Positions 25,414 through 35,364 of a stretch of 64,000 nucleotides of DNA are shown here, one piece after another. Position 1 is the stretch's first letter; every line of letters begins with the position of its first letter. The notes below the pieces were generated by a model, which saw only the letters and a list, made by a program, of their open reading frames with translations, was not told where the DNA came from and searched no databases. Location: contig NZ_CP030944.1 in the NCBI RefSeq assembly GCF_013177635.1, forward strand, positions 310,001-374,000, in the 5' to 3' direction. The position numbers and the translations under genes were made by a program. The stretch is from Arcobacter aquimarinus (GTDB lineage Bacteria; Campylobacterota; Campylobacteria; Campylobacterales; Arcobacteraceae).

Positions 25414-26010
25414 ATGTTAGTAACAAAAAAAGCTCCAGATTTTACAGCAAAAGCTGTACTTGCAGATGGTCAAATTGTAGATAATTTTAACTTATATGAA
25501 AACATTGGTGAAAAAGGTGCAGTATTATTCTTTTATCCATTAGACTTTACATTTGTTTGTCCTTCTGAAATTATTGCATTTTCAAAAAGAATTGAAGAGT
25601 TTGCTTCAAGAGGAATTTCTGTAATTGGTTGTTCAGTTGATTCTCAATTCTCTCACTTCGCATGGAGAGAAACACCAGTTGAAAACGGTGGAATTGGTAG
25701 AGTTAAATTCCCATTAGTAGCAGACTTATCAAAATCAATCTCAAGAGATTATGATGTATTATTTGGTGAATCAGTAGCTTTAAGAGGATCTTTCTTAATT
25801 GATGCAGATGGAACAGTAAGACATGCAGTTATCAACGATTTACCACTTGGAAGAAACGTAGATGAAATGATTAGAATGATTGATGCAATGTTATTTACAA
25901 ATGAGCACGGTGAAGTTTGTCCAGCTGGTTGGGCAAAAGGTGATGAAGGTATGAAAGCTAACACAGCTGGTGTTGCTGAATACTTAGCAAAAAATGAAGG
26001 TAAATTATAA
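25414..26010 (+). CDS. Typical 2-Cys peroxiredoxin (AhpC/TSA family)
   Basis: It reduces hydrogen and organic peroxides. The 198 residues carry the peroxidatic cysteine C49 in LDFTFVCPSEI and the resolving cysteine near residue 170 in GEVCPAGW. The order and length match the Tsa/Prx1-like group. It has its own promoter and a strong terminator, and its codons are unusually even, fitting high expression. A possible PerR-type repeat is upstream, and a ferredoxin gene is divergent. Confidence 0.95.
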   Translation: MLVTKKAPDFTAKAVLADGQIVDNFNLYENIGEKGAVLFFYPLDFTFVCPSEIIAFSKRIEEFASRGISVIGCSVDSQFSHFAWRETPVENGGIGRVKFPLVADLSKSISRDYDVLFGESVALRGSFLIDADGTVRHAVINDLPLGRNVDEMIRMIDAMLFTNEHGEVCPAGWAKGDEGMKANTAGVAEYLAKNEGKL

Positions 26011-26026
26011 TATTTATTGCTATTTT

Positions 26027-26061
26027 AAAAAAGGTATCTATTCTTATAGGTGCCTTTTTTT
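26027..26061 (+). terminator. Intrinsic terminator of the peroxiredoxin gene
   Basis: Left arm AAAAAAGGTATCTA (26027-26040) pairs over 14 positions, two of them G-U, with right arm 26047-26060, which ends in CCTTTTTT. The T run continues to 26061. It is 16 bases after the stop and just upstream of the rho promoter. Confidence 0.85.
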
Positions 26062-26062
26062 A

Positions 26063-26091
26063 TTGACAATTTTTCAAATAAACACTACAAT
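26063..26091 (+). promoter_or_regulatory. rho promoter (sigma-70 type)
   Basis: TTGACA (26063-26068) and TACAAT (26086-26091) are separated by exactly 17 bases. A full -35 box is unusual for Campylobacterota. Predicted transcription start is near 26098, leaving a leader of about 67 bases before the rho ATG. Confidence 0.7.
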
Positions 26092-26097
26092 TATGTC

Positions 26098-26164
26098 AAC
26101 ACTTTAAAACTACAAAACTACAAAACTACATATCTTAACTATGTAAATCAAAGGCAACATACTC
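26098..26164 (+). promoter_or_regulatory. rho 5' leader, candidate rut site
   Basis: The predicted leader holds about 15 C and only 3 G, so it should be unstructured. Its centre is three exact tandem copies of AAAACTAC (26106-26129). Evenly spaced pyrimidine-C dinucleotides in G-poor RNA are what Rho binds, and Rho of E. coli controls its own leader. Autogenous control is therefore likely but not shown. Confidence 0.5.
26106..26129 (+). repeat. Tandem repeat (AAAACTAC)x3
   Basis: Three perfect head-to-tail copies of an 8-base unit lie within the rho leader, ending 35 bases before the start codon. Confidence 0.95.
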
Positions 26165-27493
26165 ATGGAAGAGTCTAAAGAAGAAACTAAAGTAAAAACA
26201 ACGAACTCAAAAAAAACAAGAACACATATTCCTGTTGAGGGATATAAAATAGAACAGTTAAGGGAATTTCCTTTAGAAGAATTAATTAATATTGCAAATG
26301 AATTAGAAGTTGAAAACCCACAAGAATTAAAACGACAAGATTTAATGTTTACGATTTTGAAATCTCAAATTGATGCTGGAGGATTTATTTTATTCACTGG
26401 TATATTAGAGATTAAAGAGGGTGGATTTGGATTTTTAAGAGCAATAGATGGAAATTTTTCTGATACTTCAAATGACTCTTATGTAAGTGCTACACAAATT
26501 AGAAAATTTGCACTTAGAACAGGAGATATTGTCTCAGGGCAAGTTCGACCTCCTAATAAAGAGAGTGAAAAATATAACGCATTATTAAAAATAGAAGCAA
26601 TTAACTACCTACCTGTTAAAGAGTCTAAAAATAGACCTTTATTTGACAATTTAACTCCCCTTTACTCAACAAAAAGATTTAATTTTGAATATGAATCAAC
26701 AAGAATGACAGGAAGAATGCTTGACTTATTTGCTCCAATGGGTAAAGGTCAAAGAGGTCTTATTGTTGCTCCTCCTAAAACTGGAAAAACTGAACTTTTA
26801 AAAGAGTTAGCACATGCAATTGCAAGAAATCATCCTGAAGTTACTTTAATGGTTTTATTAATTGATGAAAGACCTGAAGAAGTTACAGATATGCAAAGAA
26901 GTGTAAAAGGAGAAGTTTATAGTTCTACTTTTGATTTACCTGCTCATAACCATGTAAGAGTTGCAGAAATTGTTATTGAAAAAGCAAAAAGACTTGTAGA
27001 AATGAAAAAAGATGTAGTTATTTTACTTGATTCTATCACAAGATTAGCAAGAGCGTATAATACTGTAACTCCAAGCTCTGGAAAAGTTCTTTCAGGAGGA
27101 GTTGATGCAAATGCACTACATAAACCAAAAAGATTTTTTGGAGCTGCTAGAAATATAGAAGAAGGTGGAAGTTTAACTATTATTTCAACTGCACTTATTG
27201 AAACTGGTTCAAAAATGGATGAAGTTATTTTTGAAGAGTTTAAAGGGACAGGAAATAGTGAAGTAGTTCTTTCAAGAAATGCTGCAAATAAAAGAGTTTA
27301 TCCTGCTCTTGATATTACAAAATCAGGAACTAGAAAAGAAGAGTTACTACTTTCTAATGATATTTTACAAAAAACATGGATTTTAAGAAATGCTATTTCT
27401 CAAATGGATGAAGTTGAAGCACTTAAATTCTTGTACTCAAAAATGCAAAAAACTAAAGATAATGAAGAATTCTTTAATTCAATGAATGAATAA
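26165..27493 (+). CDS. rho: Transcription termination factor Rho
   Basis: A hexameric RNA helicase that ends transcription. The 442 residues comprise a short charged extension (1-25), the N-terminal domain ([20 protein letters not shown]), the OB-fold RNA-binding part ([20 protein letters not shown]) and the ATPase core. The core shows the P-loop [36 protein letters not shown] and [14 protein letters not shown]. The Shine-Dalgarno (AAAGG) is rather distant, 10 bases from the ATG. An inverted repeat follows the stop. Confidence 0.96.
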   Translation: MEESKEETKVKTTNSKKTRTHIPVEGYKIEQLREFPLEELINIANELEVENPQELKRQDLMFTILKSQIDAGGFILFTGILEIKEGGFGFLRAIDGNFSDTSNDSYVSATQIRKFALRTGDIVSGQVRPPNKESEKYNALLKIEAINYLPVKESKNRPLFDNLTPLYSTKRFNFEYESTRMTGRMLDLFAPMGKGQRGLIVAPPKTGKTELLKELAHAIARNHPEVTLMVLLIDERPEEVTDMQRSVKGEVYSSTFDLPAHNHVRVAEIVIEKAKRLVEMKKDVVILLDSITRLARAYNTVTPSSGKVLSGGVDANALHKPKRFFGAARNIEEGGSLTIISTALIETGSKMDEVIFEEFKGTGNSEVVLSRNAANKRVYPALDITKSGTRKEELLLSNDILQKTWILRNAISQMDEVEALKFLYSKMQKTKDNEEFFNSMNE

Positions 27494-27502
27494 AAACTAA
27501 AC

Positions 27503-27554
27503 AACTGTAAAAAAAGTATAAAAAATTTTAAAATTGTATACTTTTTATACAGTT
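27503..27554. terminator. Long AT-rich hairpin after rho
   Basis: AACTGTAAAAAAAGTATA (27503-27520) pairs with TATACTTTTTATACAGTT (27537-27554), 17 of 18 positions, with a 16-base loop. It is 9 bases after the rho stop. There is no T run behind it, so termination may rely on the U-rich stem or it may protect the 3' end. Confidence 0.5.
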
Positions 27555-27605
27555 CTACTATGAAATAACCAATTTATTTTTGCTAAAATATTTCTTCAAA
27601 ATTAG

Positions 27606-28973
<1,368 letters not shown>

Positions 28974-28982
28974 TCTTCTAAT

Positions 28983-29012
28983 TTACAATACTCCATTTTA
29001 GGAGTATTGTAA
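28983..29012 (+). terminator. Hairpin after gdhA
   Basis: TTACAATACTCC (28983-28994) and GGAGTATTGTAA (29001-29012) form a perfect 12-bp stem with a 6-base loop, 9 bases after the gdhA stop. No clear T run follows. Confidence 0.6.
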
Positions 29013-29087
29013 CTCTTAACTCTCTTATAATTATTTTATTTAAAAACTTATGTTAAAATTCTCACTTATTATTAAAAAAGGTATAAA

Positions 29088-29873
29088 TTGAAAGTTGGAA
29101 TATTTGATTCTGGGCTTGGTGGATTAACGGTTTTAAAATCTATTTTAAAAGTTTTTAAAGGTGCTGAGATATTCTACATAGCAGATACGGCTTATGCTCC
29201 TTATGGAGAAAAAAACTCTTTTGAAATTTTAGAAAGATGTGATTATATTACTGAATTTTTATTAGAAAATTATGGAATTGAAGCATTAATAGTGGCTTGT
29301 AATACAGCAACAAGTGCTGCAATTAAACATTTACGAGAAAAATTTCCTTTTTTAATTGTAATAGGTACAGAACCAGGAATTAAACCAGCTATTTTAAATA
29401 CGAAAACATCAACTATTGGGATTTTAGCAACTCCTACAACATTAAAAGGGGATAAATACCAATTTTTAGTTAATGAATTGTCAAATATAAAAAAAGTAAA
29501 ATTGTATGAACAAGCTTGTGTAGGATTAGTTGAGCAAATTGAAAAGGGAGAAATAAATAGTTCAAAAACTTTTTCAATGTTAGAAAATTGGCTAACTCCT
29601 ATGAAAGAAAATGGTGTTGATACAATCGTACTTGGATGTACTCATTATCCCTTAGTTGGAAAACTAATAGAAAATATTATGGGAAAAGATATTAGTTTAA
29701 TTGAAACAGGAGATGCAATAGCAAACAGGCTTTTATTTTTAAGTGAACAAAAAGGTCATATAAATCAAGGTGAATTAAAAATTTTGATTTTGCATACTGG
29801 AATTATAAATACAAATATGATACAAACAATTTTAGAAGATAATAATATTGAAATTAGGAAATGTGAAATATGA
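29088..29873 (+). CDS. murI: Glutamate racemase
   Basis: It makes D-glutamate for peptidoglycan. The 261 residues hold the two catalytic cysteines, in IVACNTATSAA and VLGCTHYPLVG. The N-terminal GIFDSGLGGLTVL and YIADTAYAPYGEK are typical. The start is TTG (29088-29090), with AAAAGG upstream. The stop overlaps the dnaX ATG by 4 bases (ATGA). Confidence 0.95.
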   Translation: MKVGIFDSGLGGLTVLKSILKVFKGAEIFYIADTAYAPYGEKNSFEILERCDYITEFLLENYGIEALIVACNTATSAAIKHLREKFPFLIVIGTEPGIKPAILNTKTSTIGILATPTTLKGDKYQFLVNELSNIKKVKLYEQACVGLVEQIEKGEINSSKTFSMLENWLTPMKENGVDTIVLGCTHYPLVGKLIENIMGKDISLIETGDAIANRLLFLSEQKGHINQGELKILILHTGIINTNMIQTILEDNNIEIRKCEI

Positions 29874-31816
29874 ATAAAGAAAAATTAGAAGATAAAGTTT
29901 TAGCTTTAAAATACAGACCTCAAAGATTTGAGGATTTAGTTGGGCAAAGTACAGTTTCTCAAACTTTATCTTTAGCTTTAGATTCAAATAGATTATCACA
30001 TGCTTATCTTTTTTCGGGATTAAGAGGTTCTGGAAAAACTTCAACAGCAAGAATTATGGCAAAGGCACTTTTATGCTCAAATGGTCCAACTTCAAAGCCT
30101 TGTGAAGTTTGTCCAAATTGTATTAGTGCAAATTCTAATAGGCATCTTGATATTATTGAAATGGATGCTGCAAGTAATCGTGGAATTGATGATATAAAAG
30201 ATTTGATAGAACATACAAAATACAAACCAAGCAGTGCTAGATTTAAAGTTTTCATCATTGATGAAGTTCATATGCTTACAACTCAAGCATTTAATGCTTT
30301 ATTAAAGACTTTAGAAGAACCTCCTGGTTTTGTAAAATTTATACTTGCAACAACAGACCCGCTAAAACTTCCTGCAACAATTCTTTCTAGAACTCAACAT
30401 TTTAGATTTAATAAAATAGCTTTTAGTGATGTACTTCATCATCTTTCTCATATTTTAAATGAAGAGGGAATTGATTTTGAAAAAGAGGCTTTAGAAATTA
30501 TTGCAAGAAGTGGACAAGGAAGTTTAAGGGATACATTAACTTTACTTGACCAAGCAATTATTTTTTCAAAAGGAAGAGTAAATACAACAAGTGTTGTTGA
30601 TATGTTAGGCTTAATTGAACCAAAACTTATGGATAATATTTTTTCTATAATCTTAAATAAAGGTGATGTAAACGAAATCATAAAAGAGCTAGAAACTTAT
30701 GAAGTTTCTCAGATTTGTGACGAAATGACAATTTATTTAAGAGATAAAATGTTATCTAAAGATAGAAGATTTGATTTACTTTTATTTGATAGATTTTTTA
30801 GAATATTAAGTGATGCAAAACATCTTTTAGCAATAAATAGTGATGGAACTTTTGTTTTATTATTAACTTTTATGAAAATGATAGAAGCTACAAATTTAAA
30901 ATCAATAGATGATATTATCAATCAAGTTGAAAAAATAGAAGTAAAAAAAGAGCAAATAGTTCAAAAAATAATAGAAAAACCAATAATAGAGGAAAATTCT
31001 AAAAAAGTAGAAGTAGTAGAAGAAAAACCTTTATTTATAGAAGAAGAGACTAAAATAGTTGAAGTTTCACCTTTTGATGAAGTTTTAATTCAATCAAATA
31101 ATATAGTTGATTTACAAATTACAAATTCTATAGAAGTTTTAGATTTTTCTACACCTTTTGATGAATTACCTATGCAAAAAGTTGAAGAAGTAAATCAAGT
31201 TCAAGAAACTAAAGTTGAGGAGATTAAAGAATTAGAAATAGAACCTATTTTTGAAGAACACACTTCAATAAATTTAACTCAAGAAGTAGAAATTATTCCT
31301 TTAGAAGATGAAATAGATGATGAAAAAAATGAATTATATGAAAGATTAACTGCAAAAGTTTATGATAGAGATTTCACTTTAGGTGAATGTTTTGAAAAGA
31401 ATTTTATATTTGATGGATTTGAAAACAACAAACTTCATATAATCTCTTATGCGCAAGATGAAGATAGAAAGCTTTTATATAAACATTTTGGAATTATAAA
31501 AACTTTTGCTCAAGACATTTTTGGTAATGATGTTGAGTTAGATTTTAAAAAGGAAGAACCCTCCGTACTAGAAGAGAGTAAAAATAATTTAGAAGAAAAA
31601 TCTAAAGAAGAAGAGAATTTAGATATTGAAGAAACAAGTTCTATGCTAGAATCTATTGAAATGGGTTCAGGTTGTGTTGCTGATATGACTAAAAGTTCAG
31701 TAATTTTACCTTCTCAAAAAGAGTTAGAATTAAATGATATTTTAAATTCAAAAATGCTTGATAAATTTAAAGAGCTATTTGATATAAAAAAAATAACTGT
31801 AAAAGCTAGAAGTTAA
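29870..31816 (+). CDS. dnaX: DNA polymerase III subunits gamma/tau
   Basis: The clamp-loader ATPase. Its 648 residues begin with KYRPQRFEDLVGQ, then the P-loop GLRGSGKTSTARIMAKA, a zinc-type cysteine set (CSNG, CEVCPNC), the DEVH box in IIDEVHMLTTQAF and the sensor LATTDPLKLPATILSRTQ. From about residue 360 a long acidic, glutamate- and valine-rich linker follows, then a C-terminal domain. The linker is of low complexity and unusual in length. A zero-frame AAAAAAG run (31001-31007) exists, but no standard frameshift signal was found, so only tau is called. Confidence 0.95.
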   Translation: MNKEKLEDKVLALKYRPQRFEDLVGQSTVSQTLSLALDSNRLSHAYLFSGLRGSGKTSTARIMAKALLCSNGPTSKPCEVCPNCISANSNRHLDIIEMDAASNRGIDDIKDLIEHTKYKPSSARFKVFIIDEVHMLTTQAFNALLKTLEEPPGFVKFILATTDPLKLPATILSRTQHFRFNKIAFSDVLHHLSHILNEEGIDFEKEALEIIARSGQGSLRDTLTLLDQAIIFSKGRVNTTSVVDMLGLIEPKLMDNIFSIILNKGDVNEIIKELETYEVSQICDEMTIYLRDKMLSKDRRFDLLLFDRFFRILSDAKHLLAINSDGTFVLLLTFMKMIEATNLKSIDDIINQVEKIEVKKEQIVQKIIEKPIIEENSKKVEVVEEKPLFIEEETKIVEVSPFDEVLIQSNNIVDLQITNSIEVLDFSTPFDELPMQKVEEVNQVQETKVEEIKELEIEPIFEEHTSINLTQEVEIIPLEDEIDDEKNELYERLTAKVYDRDFTLGECFEKNFIFDGFENNKLHIISYAQDEDRKLLYKHFGIIKTFAQDIFGNDVELDFKKEEPSVLEESKNNLEEKSKEEENLDIEETSSMLESIEMGSGCVADMTKSSVILPSQKELELNDILNSKMLDKFKELFDIKKITVKARS

Positions 31817-31879
31817 ATATTAACTTTTGATTAATAGATAATTGATAGACTAAAATATAATTATAAAAAGGAAAAATAT

Positions 31880-32713
31880 ATGAGAAAGTTTTCGAAGTTA
31901 TTATCATTGAGTGTTTTATTATCAGTTTCATTATTTGCAAGTGATGATGTTGTTATTGAATTTGAAAAAAAAAGAGTCTCTTCTAATCCAAATATCAAAG
32001 TAAATGATATTAAAATTAATACAAAAAAAGAGTTAGCTCTTAGTGGGTGGAATGGTTATATTCTTGATGTTGAAGCTAATATTCAAGGGAAAGATATAAA
32101 AGTAAAAGATATACTTTTTAGTGATGGAAAGTTTATTGCTTTGGAATTACTTGATGCTAAAACAGGTAAATCATTAAAAGATTTGATGACACCAAACTTA
32201 ACAGCTAATTATTATAATAAATCTAAATTAATTGCTGGAAATCATAATGCAAAAGATAAAATAGTTATTTTCTCTGATCCATTATGTCCATTTTGTATGG
32301 ATTATGTACCTGAAGTTATAAAACATGTAAATAAAAATAGTGATTCTATAGCTTTATATTATTATCATTTCCCATTATTAGGATTACATCCAGCAGCAGC
32401 ACCTTTATCTAAACTTATAGAAGTTGCAAGACATAAAGGTATAAAAGATGCTGAATTAAAAGTTTATAAAATTGATTGGGAACCACATTTTAGTTCAAAA
32501 TCAACAGATGAAAAGAAAATTTTAGAAGCATTTAATAAAGAGTTAAAAACAGATATAAAATTAGAAGAGATTACTTCAAAAGAGATTAATGAGGCTTTAC
32601 AAAAAGATATATTAATGGGTGAAGATGTTATGGTTCAAGGAACACCTACAATTTTTATAAATGGTGTTAAAGATGCAACAAGAGAAAAATATGAAACTTT
32701 AGGAAAAAAATAA
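31880..32713 (+). CDS. Periplasmic thioredoxin-fold disulfide protein (DsbA/C-like)
   Basis: A 277-residue secreted protein. A signal peptide (MRKFSKLLSLSVLLSVSLFA) precedes an N-terminal domain of about 100 residues without obvious relatives. A thioredoxin fold with the active-site motif DPLCPFCMDYVPEV follows (near residue 136), with the cis-proline loop GTPTIFINGVK. Known: such proteins oxidise or isomerise disulfides, and the N-terminal part may allow dimer formation as in DsbC. CPFC leaves the choice between oxidase and isomerase open. hemC follows by 18 bases. Confidence 0.85.
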   Translation: MRKFSKLLSLSVLLSVSLFASDDVVIEFEKKRVSSNPNIKVNDIKINTKKELALSGWNGYILDVEANIQGKDIKVKDILFSDGKFIALELLDAKTGKSLKDLMTPNLTANYYNKSKLIAGNHNAKDKIVIFSDPLCPFCMDYVPEVIKHVNKNSDSIALYYYHFPLLGLHPAAAPLSKLIEVARHKGIKDAELKVYKIDWEPHFSSKSTDEKKILEAFNKELKTDIKLEEITSKEINEALQKDILMGEDVMVQGTPTIFINGVKDATREKYETLGKK

Positions 32714-32731
32714 ATTAAATAAGAAGGTAAT

Positions 32732-33670
32732 ATGGAAAAATTAGTAATAGCAACAAGAAGAAGTCAATTAGCACTTTGGCAAAGTGAATATGTAAAATCA
32801 TTACTTTTAGAGCATTATCCAAATATGCAAATTGAGTTACAAGAGTTCGTAACAAAAGGTGACAAGATTTTGGATGTGCCATTAGCAAAAATTGGTGGAA
32901 AAGGTCTTTTTACAAAAGAACTTGAAGTTGCAATGCTTGAAGGAAGTGCTCATTTAGCAGTTCATTCGCTAAAAGATGTTCCAACTCAATTTGAAGATGG
33001 TTTAATGCTTGCTGCTGTTACTAAAAGATTTGATCCAAGAGATGCATTTTTGAGTAATAAATATGTTTCTTTAGAAGATTTACCTCAAGGTGCAGTTGTT
33101 GGAACGACAAGTTTAAGAAGAAGAATGGCGCTAAAAATTTTAAGACCAGATATTGAACTTAAAGATTTAAGGGGAAATATTAATACTAGAATTGCTAAAT
33201 TAAATGCAGGTGAATATGATGCAATTATACTTGCTGCAACTGGTATTCAAAAATTAAAAATTGAAAATGAAGTAAAATATTTTTCTCCAATTTCAACTGA
33301 TGTTATGATTCCATCAATGGGGCAAGCAACACTTGGAATTGAAACAACAAATGACCCAAAAGTATTAGAAATTGTAAAGGTGTTAAATGATGAAAATGCT
33401 CATATTGAATCAACAATTGAGCGAAGTTTTGTAGATACACTTCAAGGAGGATGTCAAGTTCCAATAGGTGTAAAAGCTACAATTATTGATGAAAAATCTG
33501 TTAGAGTTCAAGCAATAGTAGGACTTCCTGATGGAACTGAATATATTAGTGAAGATATAACTGCTGATATTAATGATTTTGAAAAAATAGGAAGAAATTT
33601 AGCTCAAATGTTTATTGATCAAGGTGCGAAAGATTTACTTGATAGAGCTGAAAAATTAGCTTTTAAATAA
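32732..33670 (+). CDS. hemC: Porphobilinogen deaminase
   Basis: It joins four porphobilinogens into hydroxymethylbilane for heme. The 312 residues show the start MEKLVIATRRSQLALWQ, HSLKDVPTQFEDG, TTSLRRRMALK, LRGNINTRIAKL, and the cofactor-binding C241 in QGGCQVPIGVK. The Shine-Dalgarno GAAGG is 7 bases upstream. It is co-oriented with the Dsb-like and isochorismatase-fold genes at short spacing. Confidence 0.96.
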   Translation: MEKLVIATRRSQLALWQSEYVKSLLLEHYPNMQIELQEFVTKGDKILDVPLAKIGGKGLFTKELEVAMLEGSAHLAVHSLKDVPTQFEDGLMLAAVTKRFDPRDAFLSNKYVSLEDLPQGAVVGTTSLRRRMALKILRPDIELKDLRGNINTRIAKLNAGEYDAIILAATGIQKLKIENEVKYFSPISTDVMIPSMGQATLGIETTNDPKVLEIVKVLNDENAHIESTIERSFVDTLQGGCQVPIGVKATIIDEKSVRVQAIVGLPDGTEYISEDITADINDFEKIGRNLAQMFIDQGAKDLLDRAEKLAFK

Positions 33671-33693
33671 TATATTTTATAAGGAGAGATAAA

Positions 33694-34236
33694 ATGAGAA
33701 TAAATGTAGATGAGACACTTTTTTGTTTGGTTGATGTTCAAGAAAAACTATTTCCTCATATAGCAAATAAAGAAGAATTAGAAAAAAATTTATTAACTTT
33801 AGTAAAAGGTTTAAAAGTTTTAGATGTTCCATTTATTGTAAATGAACAATATAAAAAAGGAATTGGTGAAACAATTTCTTCTTTAAAAGAATTGGTTGAT
33901 ACTTATCCATCATTTGAAAAAACTACTTTTTCGTGTTGTCAAAATGAACCAACAATGGATGCAATTAAATCAGCCAATAAAAAAGTAGTTATTGTTGCAG
34001 GAATCGAAACACATGTTTGTGTTTTACAAACTTGTATTGATTTGATTGAAGCTGGTTATAAAGTGGTATTAGTTACTAATTGTTGTGGTTCAAGAAAGCA
34101 AATAGATAATGATATGGGAATTCAAAGATTGATTCAAGCAGGGGTTATTCCAACAACGTATGAATCAATTTTATTTGAATTAACATTAAATGCAAAGAAT
34201 CCTTGCTTTAAAGAGATTTCAAATTTAGTAAAATAG
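33694..34236 (+). CDS. Isochorismatase-fold cysteine hydrolase
   Basis: A 180-residue protein of the isochorismatase superfamily (YcaC-like branch). The triad positions are visible: the aspartate in CLVDVQEKLFP, a lysine in FEKTTFSCC, and the cysteine in AGIETHVCVLQT. The cis-peptide region VIVAGIE is standard. The substrate cannot be told from sequence; nicotinamidase is less likely because its metal-binding set is not evident. The Shine-Dalgarno AAGGAG is upstream. It ends in a hairpin shared with the GGDEF gene. Confidence 0.88.
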   Translation: MRINVDETLFCLVDVQEKLFPHIANKEELEKNLLTLVKGLKVLDVPFIVNEQYKKGIGETISSLKELVDTYPSFEKTTFSCCQNEPTMDAIKSANKKVVIVAGIETHVCVLQTCIDLIEAGYKVVLVTNCCGSRKQIDNDMGIQRLIQAGVIPTTYESILFELTLNAKNPCFKEISNLVK

Positions 34237-34250
34237 AGTTTTCTATTTTA
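34229..34250. terminator. Bidirectional hairpin between the hydrolase and GGDEF genes
   Basis: TAAAATAGA (34229-34237) and TCTATTTTA (34242-34250) pair perfectly over 9 bp with loop GTTT. The stem includes both stop codons. Confidence 0.6.
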
Positions 34251-35247
34251 CTATAGAGTTTTTCCCTTTATTTTTAGCCGTATACATTTTTTTATCTGCA
34301 AGATTTAATATCTCTTCATAAGAGTCAAGATTTTTATCAAATTCAACTAATCCTACACTTAATGTTATTTCGCCAAATTTTGTTTTTGAAAATTTGTCTG
34401 ACGTTATTTTCATAATTCTTTCCAAATATTCTGTAGCATAATTCAATGGTGTATTTATACTAATGATACAAAATTCTTCTCCACCAAGTCTAAAAATAAA
34501 ATCTACACCTTTTCTTGATTCTTCAAGTAAAATATCTGCAAAATATTTAAGCACATAATCTCCACCATCATGTCCAAATTTGTCATTTATACTTTTAAAA
34601 TTATCAATATCTATGTAAGCCAAAGTTGCTTGTAAAAAATCTCTTTTTATTTGGGCAAAAACATTAGCACATACTTTTCCAAAATATCTTCGATTATATA
34701 AATTTGTAAGGGTATCGGTGATTGTTAATTCTTCTAATTGTTTTCTAATAAGTAAATTTTCATTTTCCAAAGCAACTCTTCTTAATTCTCTTTCAATTTT
34801 TCTTGAATAAATTAAGGCTATATCATCTAATTCACTTGGTAATTCTCTAATTTTGCAAGAATATATTGCAATATGTCCTATGCAATTTTGTTTCATATCA
34901 GTAATTGGTATTCCATAAAAACTTTCAAATTTTTCTTCTAATAAATCTAAAAAATTGTATTTTACATGTTCTTTAATTTTTATAATTTTATTATCAAATA
35001 CAAATTTACCAGGAATACCATTTAGGTCAATAATTTTTGGAATTTTATTGTTTGTTGAATATATTACTTCAACTTGCGTTGTAGGATTAAAATCAATAGC
35101 TTTTGTAATATAAACTAAATCTGCTTGGAAAAGCTTTTTTATTTCAATTGCAGTATGTTCAATAAACTCATCACCAGTGTGATATGAGGTGATTTCAAGA
35201 ATAGATTTAAGGGCTTCATATGGATTGAATTTGAATTGTTTATCCAA
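34243..35247 (-). CDS. Diguanylate cyclase with N-terminal GAF-like domain
   Basis: A 334-residue cytoplasmic protein predicted to make c-di-GMP. Residues about 15-150 look like a GAF sensor, followed by a helical linker (REFRR-type, here IERELRRVALENENLLIRKQ). The GGDEF domain starts at LTITDTLTNLYNRRYF and has the active-site motif RLGGEEFCII, as in active GGEEF enzymes. The usual RxxD inhibitory site is KGVD here, so product inhibition may be absent. It is monocistronic, between the hydrolase and prpF. Confidence 0.92.
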   Translation of the reverse strand: MDKQFKFNPYEALKSILEITSYHTGDEFIEHTAIEIKKLFQADLVYITKAIDFNPTTQVEVIYSTNNKIPKIIDLNGIPGKFVFDNKIIKIKEHVKYNFLDLLEEKFESFYGIPITDMKQNCIGHIAIYSCKIRELPSELDDIALIYSRKIERELRRVALENENLLIRKQLEELTITDTLTNLYNRRYFGKVCANVFAQIKRDFLQATLAYIDIDNFKSINDKFGHDGGDYVLKYFADILLEESRKGVDFIFRLGGEEFCIISINTPLNYATEYLERIMKITSDKFSKTKFGEITLSVGLVEFDKNLDSYEEILNLADKKMYTAKNKGKNSIVK

Positions 35248-35302
35248 TATTTACTCCATAAAATTTTTTATGTATATTATCATAAAATGTTTAACAATAA
35301 AT

Positions 35303-35339
35303 AAAAAAAGGCTTAGAAATAACTTCTAAACCTTTTTTT
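35303..35339 (-). terminator. Terminator of the prp operon
   Basis: AAAAAAAGGCTTAGAA (35303-35318) and TTCTAAACCTTTTTTT (35324-35339) form a 16-position stem. The one C-A mismatch on the plus strand becomes a G-U pair in the minus-strand RNA, so it suits the prp transcript, whose last stop is at 35365. A T run follows on that strand. Confidence 0.8.
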
Positions 35340-35364
35340 AATAAAAATAATCAATTAATAATTA

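Noticed and set aside
26106-26129. CRISPR-like or satellite repeat
   Set aside because: Three 8-base units with no spacers, inside a rho leader; there are no cas genes in the window.
31001-31007. Programmed frameshift in dnaX producing gamma
   Set aside because: The A run is phased AAA AAA G rather than A AAA AAG, and I saw no convincing downstream stem or upstream Shine-Dalgarno-like stimulator.
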